This document shows positions 6,896 through 12,966 of a stretch of 64,000 bases of DNA, piece after piece (the first letter of the stretch is position 1; every line of letters begins with the position of its first letter). The position numbers and the translations under genes are program-made. The notes beneath the pieces are model-generated. The model made no database searches, had not been told where the DNA came from, and was given only the letters and a program-made list of their open reading frames with translations. This DNA is from a virus. Where the stretch lies: positions 1-64,000 of the IMG/VR virus record IMGVR_UViG_3300037427_002598; one strand, 5' to 3'.

Positions 6896-6904
6896 ATTAT
6901 AATT

Positions 6905-7126
6905 TTAAAATTCAAATCCACTTGCATTCATTGCACTTCCAAACGTTTCGGGATTAGTAATAGCAGTAGCAAATACTACAATTATTCCAAAAATAGCAGT
7001 AATAGCTAATAGTCCAATCCAAGAATATACTAGTATTTCACTAATAGTTAAACCTTTTACAAAGTTATATTTTTTATTAACGTGAAATCCAATTCTAAAT
7101 TTATCTTTTGTTGTTGTTATTCTCAT
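6905..7126 (-). CDS. Small membrane protein, one helix
   Basis: 73 aa with one strong hydrophobic segment at about residues 29-53 (ILVYSWIGLLAITAIFGIIV...), after a basic N-terminus. Probably a single-pass inner-membrane protein. Its ATG overlaps the TGA of the upstream 71-aa gene (ATGA), so the two are co-translated. Confidence 0.62.
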   Translation of the reverse strand: MRITTTKDKFRIGFHVNKKYNFVKGLTISEILVYSWIGLLAITAIFGIIVVFATAITNPETFGSAMNASGFEF

Positions 7127-7338
7127 AATTTATTATATTTTATATTTAAAAAGTCTGTTATTGTTTTCATGATATCTTCTTTTTTATCTAATACCACTAA
7201 TTTTCCTTCAATATTCACATTCTCATCACTTTTATGATTCATATGAATTTCATATCTTTGATTATCTGCCCAGATATTTTCATCTGAGAGATTTATTATT
7301 TTAATAGTAATTTCATTGTTGGTTTTAAAATTTTCCAT
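7123..7338 (-). CDS. Hypothetical 71-aa protein
   Basis: Residues 8-57 look beta-rich (ITIKIINLSD; YEIHMNHKSD; VNIEGKLVVLD), followed by a helix. No family is recognised. It is coupled at both ends, TAATG with the upstream gene and ATGA with the downstream gene. Confidence 0.58.
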   Translation of the reverse strand: MENFKTNNEITIKIINLSDENIWADNQRYEIHMNHKSDENVNIEGKLVVLDKKEDIMKTITDFLNIKYNKL

Positions 7339-7547
7339 TATATAAATCTATTATATTTTAGCATATCAGCAACAGATCTATTAAATTCATTACATCTTTT
7401 TCTATAATTCTTATCCGTGAGCCATTTCACCCACCCATTTGTTCTAGTGCAAGTTCCAAATCTTTTTTGATGAGATAAAACCCTGTTAAGTTGTTCTTGC
7501 ATTGATTCGATGCTTTTATTTGTATGTTTATTATTAGTTATTGTCAT
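7338..7547 (-). CDS. Hypothetical 69-aa protein
   Basis: A basic small protein (QLNRVLSHQKRFGTCTRTNG, later KNYRKRCNEFNR). No family is recognised. It is the first gene after promoter copy 4 and starts a chain of overlapping genes (7547 to 6905). Confidence 0.6.
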   Translation of the reverse strand: MTITNNKHTNKSIESMQEQLNRVLSHQKRFGTCTRTNGWVKWLTDKNYRKRCNEFNRSVADMLKYNRFI

Positions 7548-7559
7548 ATTCTTATTTAT

Positions 7560-7595
7560 TATATTATCTATTTTTATTCGTATTTAGTTTGTATT
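7560..7595 (-). promoter_or_regulatory. Repeated promoter-like element, copy 4
   Basis: The clearest copy: AATACAAACTAAATACG (7595-7579), 8-nt spacer AATAAAAA, TAGATAATATA (7570-7560), then a 12-nt A/T leader to the ATG at 7547. It overlaps the stop of the 27-aa membrane peptide. Confidence 0.68.
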
Positions 7596-7677
7596 ATTCT
7601 TCTCCACTTTGAAAAAGTTTATAAATTATAGCCATAAACAAAGCTACTAATAATAAAGTAATTATTGCTCCTTCCAT
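7594..7677 (-). CDS. 27-aa transmembrane peptide
   Basis: ATG at 7677: MEGAIITLLLVALFMAIIYK then a polar tail ending FQSGEE. A single hydrophobic helix fills most of it. The start directly abuts the stop of the upstream 39-aa gene and is preceded by an A-rich stretch. Small membrane peptides of this type are common in phages; function unknown. Confidence 0.5.
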   Translation of the reverse strand: MEGAIITLLLVALFMAIIYKLFQSGEE

Positions 7678-7797
7678 TTATGTAATTTTATTATATTTAT
7701 TCCAATATTCTCTTTCAAATGCTTCAAATTCAGCACGAGAAAATTTAAACAATGTTATTCTTTTCGTTTTAGTCTTTTTTCTGTTGTATTCTTTCAT
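7678..7797 (-). CDS. 39-aa basic peptide
   Basis: ATG at 7797: MKEYNRKKTKTKRITLFKFS, then an acidic helix with AEFEAFEREYW. It overlaps the end of the 111-aa gene by 29 nt and abuts the 27-aa gene. No family is recognised. Confidence 0.45.
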   Translation of the reverse strand: MKEYNRKKTKTKRITLFKFSRAEFEAFEREYWNKYNKIT

Positions 7798-8104
7798 AAA
7801 TTTCTTCAGTTAAATTCACATTATTAAAAATGAGGTTATAAATAGCTGAATAAGCACATTGACTCCAATTATTATAAGGATAAAAGTCTTTTGTATCATC
7901 AAATATATCAAAATCTAATTTATCTACTATTTCTTTAGCTTGTTGGGTATAAATTACCAAATTGTCTATTAATTCTGTAGTAAATTGGTATAATTCTTCT
8001 TCATCTGGAGTTAAATTATCCATATAGATATATTCTTCTGCTACTTCATCTAATAAATCATTTAAAAGTGTTTTTTCTTCGTAATTTAAATCTGTATCTA
8101 TCAT
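7769..8104 (-). CDS. Hypothetical acidic 111-aa protein
   Basis: A strongly acidic protein with a helical first half (NDLLDEVAEEYIYMDNL) and an aromatic stretch, DFYPYNNWSQCAY, in the centre. No family is recognised. The high acidity and small size are compatible with a DNA-mimic or host-inhibitor role, but that is only a possibility. ATGA overlap with the upstream 56-aa gene. Confidence 0.62.
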   Translation of the reverse strand: MIDTDLNYEEKTLLNDLLDEVAEEYIYMDNLTPDEEELYQFTTELIDNLVIYTQQAKEIVDKLDFDIFDDTKDFYPYNNWSQCAYSAIYNLIFNNVNLTEEIYERIQQKKD

Positions 8105-8271
8105 AATTCTATTTCTTTTACTAATTTCTCAATTGATTCTACTTGTAATTTCAAAGGATTATCATCTGAACAAAATCCACTAATCATAGTCTTTAAGACA
8201 TGCAATTTTCCTTCGATTTTTCCAAGTGTTCTACCATTTTTAAAATCCCATTTTGTGTTTTCTATTGTCAT
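8101..8271 (-). CDS. Hypothetical 56-aa protein
   Basis: ATG at 8271: MTIENTKWDFKNGRTLGKIE, then KLHVLKTMISGFCSDDNPLK. It ends in an ATGA overlap with the 111-aa gene and follows the 27-aa gene by one base. No family is recognised. Confidence 0.55.
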   Translation of the reverse strand: MTIENTKWDFKNGRTLGKIEGKLHVLKTMISGFCSDDNPLKLQVESIEKLVKEIEL

Positions 8272-8272
8272 T

Positions 8273-8356
8273 TTATTTATTTTTATATATTGTTTCGTTT
8301 AATAGTTTGTCAATTATTATTTCTTGATCAAATTCTTTTTCATCATAATACATCAT
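8273..8356 (-). CDS. 27-aa peptide
   Basis: ATG at 8356 (a second ATG follows at once): MMYYDEKEFDQEIIIDKLLN... ending TAA at 8273. It fits the tight packing between the tRNA-like minihelix and the 56-aa gene. Size makes it uncertain. Confidence 0.4.
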   Translation of the reverse strand: MMYYDEKEFDQEIIIDKLLNETIYKNK

Positions 8357-8378
8357 ATTATTTTATTTTATTGTTTAG

Positions 8379-8419
8379 TTGAGTAGTGAGAATCGAACTC
8401 ACATAAACCATTTACTCAA
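8379..8419 (-). other. Orphan tRNA acceptor/T-arm minihelix
   Basis: On the minus strand TTGAGTA, 10 nt, GTGAG-TTCGATT-CTCAC, TACTCAA. The 7-bp acceptor stem and 5-bp T-stem are perfect and the loop TTCGATT has tRNA T-loop consensus. D- and anticodon arms are absent: only 10 nt separate acceptor and T-arm. The trailing ACTA matches that after the phage tRNA-Met. It may be a deletion remnant of a tRNA, a functional tRNA-like minihelix, or a fragment matching a host tRNA 3' end as in an attachment site. Promoter copy 5 lies just upstream. Confidence 0.55.
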
Positions 8420-8472
8420 TCATTCGTTAATATTTTTCAGAAGGCAACGAGTTTTATAAAACTTCTTTCAAT

Positions 8473-8508
8473 TATATTATCTATTTACTTTCGTATTCAC
8501 TTCGTGAT
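8473..8508 (-). promoter_or_regulatory. Repeated promoter-like element, copy 5
   Basis: On the minus strand TATCACGAAGTGAATACG (ending at 8492), 8-nt spacer, TAGATAATATA (8483-8473). It lies inside the 3' end of the 72-aa gene and upstream of the tRNA-like minihelix and the genes from 8356 leftward. Confidence 0.58.
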
Positions 8509-8695
8509 ATAATTCTTCTAATACTCTTGTTTTTATATATTGTACTAATTCACAATATTCATCATTTTCTTTATCTTTAGAAAATTCTCCGTCAATTACC
8601 CACTCAATTGATTTTAATAAATCGTCATCAGTTTGTATTTTAACTCTATCAATCATTTCTCTTAATTCACTTGTTTTACTCATTTTCATATTCAT
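8477..8695 (-). CDS. Hypothetical 72-aa protein
   Basis: A charged helical protein (SELREMIDRVKIQTDDDLLKSI) with no recognised family. Three nearby ATGs (residues 1, 3 and 5) could serve as start. It overlaps the upstream 52-aa gene by 20 nt. Confidence 0.58.
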   Translation of the reverse strand: MNMKMSKTSELREMIDRVKIQTDDDLLKSIEWVIDGEFSKDKENDEYCELVQYIKTRVLEELYHEVNTKVNR

Positions 8696-8834
8696 TTATT
8701 AATCTTAATCTTATTTTTTGGGAAGTTTCTTCAGTAAATAATTCACTGTCATATCTATTTCTATATTCTTCAATTAAATCTTGTCTAGATATAATCTTAT
8801 TGAAATCTACTATTTTTCCATTTCTAATTTTCAT
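8676..8834 (-). CDS. Hypothetical 52-aa protein
   Basis: ATG at 8834: MKIRNGKIVDFNKIISRQDL, ending YENE. A charged helical peptide with no recognised family, overlapping the 72-aa gene by 20 nt and following the 46-aa gene by 3 nt. Confidence 0.5.
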   Translation of the reverse strand: MKIRNGKIVDFNKIISRQDLIEEYRNRYDSELFTEETSQKIRLRLINEYENE

Positions 8835-8837
8835 TTA

Positions 8838-8978
8838 TTATTGTAGTTTATTATTAGTTTTTAATATTGAATCAATTTCTTTTTTATTTAAATTTAATTC
8901 TTTTTCATTTTCAAGATAGAAAAAGAAAGATTTAGTTATATTATTGTAGTCAGTTTGAGTTAATTTAATTGATTTCAT
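8838..8978 (-). CDS. Hypothetical 46-aa protein
   Basis: The start is set at the ATG at 8978 (MKSIKLTQTDYNNITKSFFF) because promoter copy 6 lies immediately upstream; the open frame extends to 9023 but that would run through the promoter. Lys/Asn-rich, no recognised family. Confidence 0.5.
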   Translation of the reverse strand: MKSIKLTQTDYNNITKSFFFYLENEKELNLNKKEIDSILKTNNKLQ

Positions 8979-8993
8979 ATTATTATTATTTAT

Positions 8994-9029
8994 TATATTA
9001 TCTATTAGACATCGTATTAACATTGTATT
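8994..9029 (-). promoter_or_regulatory. Repeated promoter-like element, copy 6
   Basis: On the minus strand AATACAATGTTAATACG (9029-9013), 8-nt spacer, TAGATAATATA (9004-8994), then 15 nt of A/T leader to the ATG at 8978. It overlaps the stop of the next 46-aa gene. Confidence 0.62.
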
Positions 9030-9168
9030 ATACTATTGAATAATAAATTTCATCTAGATTATAATATTCTTTTATATTATTTTCTATCTCTTTTTTATTA
9101 TTAATATTAGTTAAATACATCTCGTCAATGTAATTATTATTGTCGTTATTGTAAATATATATAGTCAT
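9028..9168 (-). CDS. 46-aa acidic peptide, first gene of the leftward unit
   Basis: ATG at 9168: MTIYIYNNDNNNYIDEMYLT..., rich in Asn, Tyr and Glu, ending TAA at 9028. It follows promoter copy 7 with a 14-nt A/T leader, the same layout as copies 4 and 6. No family is recognised. Confidence 0.5.
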   Translation of the reverse strand: MTIYIYNNDNNNYIDEMYLTNINNKKEIENNIKEYYNLDEIYYSIV

Positions 9169-9182
9169 ATTTTATTGTTTAT

Positions 9183-9218
9183 TATATTATCTAATACACA
9201 TCGTATTAAGATTGTATA
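9183..9218 (-). promoter_or_regulatory. Repeated promoter-like element, copy 7 (outermost)
   Basis: On the minus strand TATACAATCTTAATACG (9218-9202), 8-nt spacer, TAGATAATATA (9193-9183). It would be the first promoter of the leftward unit. Confidence 0.62.
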
Positions 9219-9259
9219 AAGGTGTAATTGTATTTGTATAATAAAAATGTTGAGTATGT

Positions 9260-9318
9260 ATACCACATGACATTGTGACATATAATAATAATTAATATGA
9301 CAATATGGCATTGTGGTA
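9260..9318. repeat. Imperfect inverted repeat in the control region
   Basis: ACCACATGACATTGTGACAT on the left and the reverse complement of ATGACAATATGGCATTGTGGT on the right share ACCACA...TG.CAT...TGT. The arms flank TAATAATAATTAAT. The symmetry suits an operator or an origin recognised by a dimeric protein. Confidence 0.45.
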
Positions 9319-9523
9319 AATGAATTATAAATATAAATTATAATATAAGATAAAGAATTAGTTTTAGTTATATAGTCTAAACATTTTCATACATGTACAG
9401 AAAAAGCCGAAAACTTTTCATAAAATTATGACAAAAAGGGGTCCGTGGGCCTAAATGAAAACCATTTTGGTAACTGGTTGATAATCAGGAGGATAGGTGA
9501 AATACAAAACCCCAATATATCTT

Positions 9524-9556
9524 ACAAACTAAATACGAGGTAAATAGTGACAATAG
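9524..9556 (+). promoter_or_regulatory. Plus-strand copy of the upstream promoter box
   Basis: ACAAACTAAATACG (9524-9537) is identical to the upstream box of copies 1 and 4 but points rightward. The downstream part (TAGTGACAATA) only weakly matches TAGATAATATA and the spacer is 7 nt. It may be a weaker or differently regulated promoter of the late unit, 120 nt before its first gene. Confidence 0.4.
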
Positions 9557-9675
9557 CTAATAAAGATAGGTTAAGTAGTACCCTAATGTCACACTTATGT
9601 AAATATACTGATTTATGCGTAAAAAATGACAATTTCGTGTGAATATAGTAAGTATACACTTTAAATATAACAAAC

Positions 9676-10056
9676 ATGAAAGAACAACCACCTTTTTATA
9701 AGACTGGAACATCTCGTTCTCCTTTTAATAAACATGAACCAGGACATGAAGAACTACCTAAGCATCATGTAAAAGAAATGCAAAAGAATAAAAAATTTGT
9801 TCCAATTATAAATACTCCAGACCCTACAATATTAAATAAACATAAAGTAGATAAGACTAGAGCTTTAATGAAAAGCTTTTCAGGAGGAAAATATCAGGCA
9901 ACGAGATTGGATATTCATAGAGATGCACCAAAACCACGTGGTGTAATTAAACCTAAAATTACAGCTTCCACAGAAATAAAACCATTACAATACAAGAGAG
10001 AAGGAGCTTTGAGAACAAGTAAGCATGTTAGCTTGAGCTCTACAAAAAAATCATAA
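9676..10056 (+). CDS. Basic His/Pro-rich protein with SPF motif, first late gene
   Basis: A 126-aa low-complexity basic protein with two SPF-like segments (QPPFYKT at 4-10; RSPFNKH at 14-20) followed by HEPGHEELPKHH. It has no hydrophobic core and is probably disordered. The RSPFNK segment matches the short motif shared by several small late proteins further on. It is the first gene after the control region and precedes the fibre cluster. Confidence 0.65.
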   Translation: MKEQPPFYKTGTSRSPFNKHEPGHEELPKHHVKEMQKNKKFVPIINTPDPTILNKHKVDKTRALMKSFSGGKYQATRLDIHRDAPKPRGVIKPKITASTEIKPLQYKREGALRTSKHVSLSSTKKS

Positions 10057-10059
10057 ATC

Positions 10060-10164
10060 ATGGCAGTAGATATTAGATTAGGGAGTTTAACTCCTACTGG
10101 AGTTTTCATAGGATCCCAAACAGTAGTAAAAATATATTTAGGCGATATAGAAGTATATTCATAA
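10060..10164 (+). CDS. Possible 34-aa peptide before the fibre genes
   Basis: ATG at 10060: MAVDIRLGSLTPTGVFIGSQ, then VVKIYLGDIEVYS. It follows the first late gene by 3 nt and ends 3 nt before the first fibre gene. The MAxxI start and beta-type composition recall the fibre N-termini. It may be a small fibre-associated protein. Confidence 0.5.
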   Translation: MAVDIRLGSLTPTGVFIGSQTVVKIYLGDIEVYS

Positions 10165-10167
10165 AAT

Positions 10168-12960
10168 ATGGCAATAATAGATAAGTACCCGGCAGGAACA
10201 CTCACAGCCTCTGATTATTTAATCGGTGTAGATGTTAGTGAGAAAAATGTCACAAGAAACATTCCAGTTAGTGAGATTTCTGCTGTTATACTTGCCGCTA
10301 AAGGGGTAAGTACGGTATCATCTATTAAAACCACGAGTTCACCATTTGTAAATTTAGGACTTACCAAAGGCGGAATTGCAATACCAGCAATTACAACAAC
10401 GGGTGTTATTACCCCTGTTATATCCGCTACTGGTACCGCTTCAAGAAATACTTATTTAAGAGGTGATGGCACATGGTCTACACCCGGACCAGTACCTGAA
10501 GAACTTCCAATTAGAAAGGAAGGTTTCGATATTACAACAGTGGGTGGAGGAGCAGTAACTTTAGACTTTACAGACGGCGGAGTTGTTGCTTCAAATTTTT
10601 TAGATGCTGTCACAGTTAAGATCGAAGGGCCAAATGCAGTTGCAAATAATATAATACCTGGGGGTGGAATCTCAACGAGCGGACCCACTGGTGCAGTTAC
10701 AATTACAAATGAAGGAGTAACACAAGTTCAAGCGGGAGGTAATATAACATTAAGTGCAACAAGTGGTGATAATGTGAAAATTAGTTCAACTGCAAATCCT
10801 GGTACTGTTACTGGATTTTCAAGTGGTCCTGGCTTAACTGAACCTGTATTGGGTAAATTAGCAGTATCTTACTCAGGAACTGGTAATATTATAGAATCAA
10901 TAGGTAGCAATGCACATATTGGTCTTAATGATGAAATATCATTTAATCAAACAACTTCTAGTATTGTAAAAAATACACAACCAAGAGATTTTACCCAAGA
11001 CATGTTAGTCAAGGTTAAGGAAGATATAGACAGTGGAGATGAACATAAAGTATTAAATAACAATGACACTTATAACACTACAGCTGTTGCTAAATATGCA
11101 GTTACTTTAACTCAATCTCAATATAATACAATACCTACTAAAGATCCTAATACTTTATATATAATAATTGGGGAAACAGGGGAATTTACAGTTACAGCAG
11201 AATATGATGTTTCAGGTTTAATAGTAAATGGTGGACCATGTGATAGTTCTTATAGTTTTGATCCTCCCCTGCCACAATCAATTACAGGGCCTACTGGCAC
11301 ACCTTATGATTTTTTAACTACTTTAATTTTTGCTCCAGGTACTAGTTACAGTGGTATGGGTCCTGCTTTTGGGACGGCGGGAAGTATAGGTTCTGCAAAT
11401 TCTACAGCTACTATAGCAATAACTGGTACAATTACTTGCCCTGTTATTCCAAGTGTAAGAGCTTTACTTGACATTAATTTACAAGGAAATATCACAGATG
11501 GATTAAATACAGTTTGGGAATATGATACATCACACGCATTACCTGGCGCTTTTGATCCCGCAAGTGGATATTCAACAACACTTCCATATAATTATTCATT
11601 TGGACCACTTATAAAAATAAAAGATACAAATACATATAAATGGAGTGTAAATCCAACATATGATGGGGGAGCATGGGGAGCAGCGTGGGCCAGTGGATCA
11701 ATTACAACAACCGCACCTTCTACTACTATCACTGTTACTCACAATATTGATGCTACTTGGGATTATGTAGAATATCCTGCAAATATTGTAGTTGATACTT
11801 CAAGAATAACACTTGATACAACAGGTAGTTGTCAAGGATCAGGCGTAGCTCCAGCTGACTCTTATAATTTAAGTCCAATGATAGTAGCTACTCCAACTAG
11901 ATTAGCAGGACAAGGAGATAATGTAATAGCTAGATATAATGAAACTGTTACTTGGGGAGTTCAAACATTAACAGCTAGTTCTCCAGATTATACAATTACA
12001 TCAGCACTTACGTATGAAGATGCATCAGGCGCTGCATTAACACCCGCAGATTTAAAAGTTATTGCTACATTAACAACTGGTAATACAGTTACTGTATATG
12101 CAAAAGCTTTACTATGTAATGATCCAGCTGCTAAACCTCTTGAATATAGAATGCTTGATGCTTATACTGCGGCATCAACAGGAGTTACTTTTAGCGGTGG
12201 TTTTAATCCCGTAAGTATAGCTAATTTAACAATTACTCCAAACGCTCCATGTTCTTTTGCGCCGGCCTGTACTGCGGGTCAACAAAAAATTAACGGGGCT
12301 ATAGGAGAAAGTTATAGTTATGCTCCAATTAGTGTTGTTAACGACGCTGGAACTTTTTGGAATCAAGCAAGTAATACATATACTATTACTCCTGGTGCTA
12401 CATTAAGCGGAACTTTTGGTACAACGCCTGCAGCTTCAGGAACCGGTACTCAAGGTGATCCAAAAGTAGAAACATTATCAATTACAGGGCCGTTATCTCG
12501 TAGCAGTGCACGTTTAACAGTAATTTCTAGTTTAGGACAAGTAGTAGATGGAGGTGATGTAGAAAATATTACATATGAAGTATATATAAAAGGATTAAAT
12601 TCAGATGGAAGTTATTTAGATGGCACTGGTTCTAGTTCTGGACAAATGAGTATTACTCAAACCACTCCTGGCACAACAAGTCCTAGTTTTTCTATTCAAT
12701 ATGGAGATGCTGGAGCAGTGGAATGGATAATTACCAGAACATCACCTGCTCAAACTGAAGCAGCTTTTGATGGGTATTTTAAATTTTCTGTTTCAGATGA
12801 TGGCATTAGTTATACAGAAGTAAAAAATATACCTTTTTTAGCAACACAAGATATACATAATTTAGATGGCACAGGAGGTTGGCCAACTTATACTTTCACA
12901 GGGCTTGTAAGGACATTTGCAACAACAAAATATATGAAATTAGAAATATCAGAAATATAA
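10168..12960 (+). CDS. Tail fibre protein 1 (MAII class, 930 aa)
   Basis: The N-terminus, MAIIDKYPAGTLTASDYLIG, is shared with the next two genes and is probably the domain that docks on the virion. TYLRGDGTW at about 92-100 is the repeat seen in many phage fibre shafts. DPNTLYIII at about 330 matches DPNTLYII in fibre 2, marking a shared module. The remainder is Thr/Ser/Gly-rich beta structure, with paired Cys (GPCDSS; PCSFAPAC) unusual for a fibre, and a different C-terminal end that probably contacts the host. No enzyme motif is seen. First of six tandem fibre genes spaced by 6-13 nt. Confidence 0.8.
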   Translation: MAIIDKYPAGTLTASDYLIGVDVSEKNVTRNIPVSEISAVILAAKGVSTVSSIKTTSSPFVNLGLTKGGIAIPAITTTGVITPVISATGTASRNTYLRGDGTWSTPGPVPEELPIRKEGFDITTVGGGAVTLDFTDGGVVASNFLDAVTVKIEGPNAVANNIIPGGGISTSGPTGAVTITNEGVTQVQAGGNITLSATSGDNVKISSTANPGTVTGFSSGPGLTEPVLGKLAVSYSGTGNIIESIGSNAHIGLNDEISFNQTTSSIVKNTQPRDFTQDMLVKVKEDIDSGDEHKVLNNNDTYNTTAVAKYAVTLTQSQYNTIPTKDPNTLYIIIGETGEFTVTAEYDVSGLIVNGGPCDSSYSFDPPLPQSITGPTGTPYDFLTTLIFAPGTSYSGMGPAFGTAGSIGSANSTATIAITGTITCPVIPSVRALLDINLQGNITDGLNTVWEYDTSHALPGAFDPASGYSTTLPYNYSFGPLIKIKDTNTYKWSVNPTYDGGAWGAAWASGSITTTAPSTTITVTHNIDATWDYVEYPANIVVDTSRITLDTTGSCQGSGVAPADSYNLSPMIVATPTRLAGQGDNVIARYNETVTWGVQTLTASSPDYTITSALTYEDASGAALTPADLKVIATLTTGNTVTVYAKALLCNDPAAKPLEYRMLDAYTAASTGVTFSGGFNPVSIANLTITPNAPCSFAPACTAGQQKINGAIGESYSYAPISVVNDAGTFWNQASNTYTITPGATLSGTFGTTPAASGTGTQGDPKVETLSITGPLSRSSARLTVISSLGQVVDGGDVENITYEVYIKGLNSDGSYLDGTGSSSGQMSITQTTPGTTSPSFSIQYGDAGAVEWIITRTSPAQTEAAFDGYFKFSVSDDGISYTEVKNIPFLATQDIHNLDGTGGWPTYTFTGLVRTFATTKYMKLEISEI

Positions 12961-12966
12961 AAACAC

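Larger units (their letters stand above)
9219..9675. promoter_or_regulatory. Divergent control region between early and late units
   Basis: About 460 bp without a convincing gene, between diverging transcription units. It holds an imperfect inverted repeat (9260-9318), an AT-rich stretch (9280-9370), a GGGGTCC block with a matching ACCCC about 70 nt on, a plus-strand copy of the upstream promoter box (9524-9537), and six TGACA plus one TGTCA half-sites (9268, 9276, 9298, 9429, 9548, 9587 and 9627). It probably contains the late promoter and could contain a replication origin; neither is proven by sequence. Confidence 0.5.

Noticed and set aside
8379-8419. Complete tRNA gene at this locus
   Set aside because: No D-arm or anticodon arm can be placed and the only sequence pairing with the 3' acceptor is 10 nt from the T-arm.
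8979-9023. Start of the 46-aa gene at 9023 (61 aa)
   Set aside because: The extension would run through promoter copy 6; the ATG at 8978 has the same leader layout as sister genes.
9400-9520. Small plus-strand gene in the control region
   Set aside because: Short frames there have stops within about 20 codons, no consistent leader and no family; the region is better explained as regulatory.
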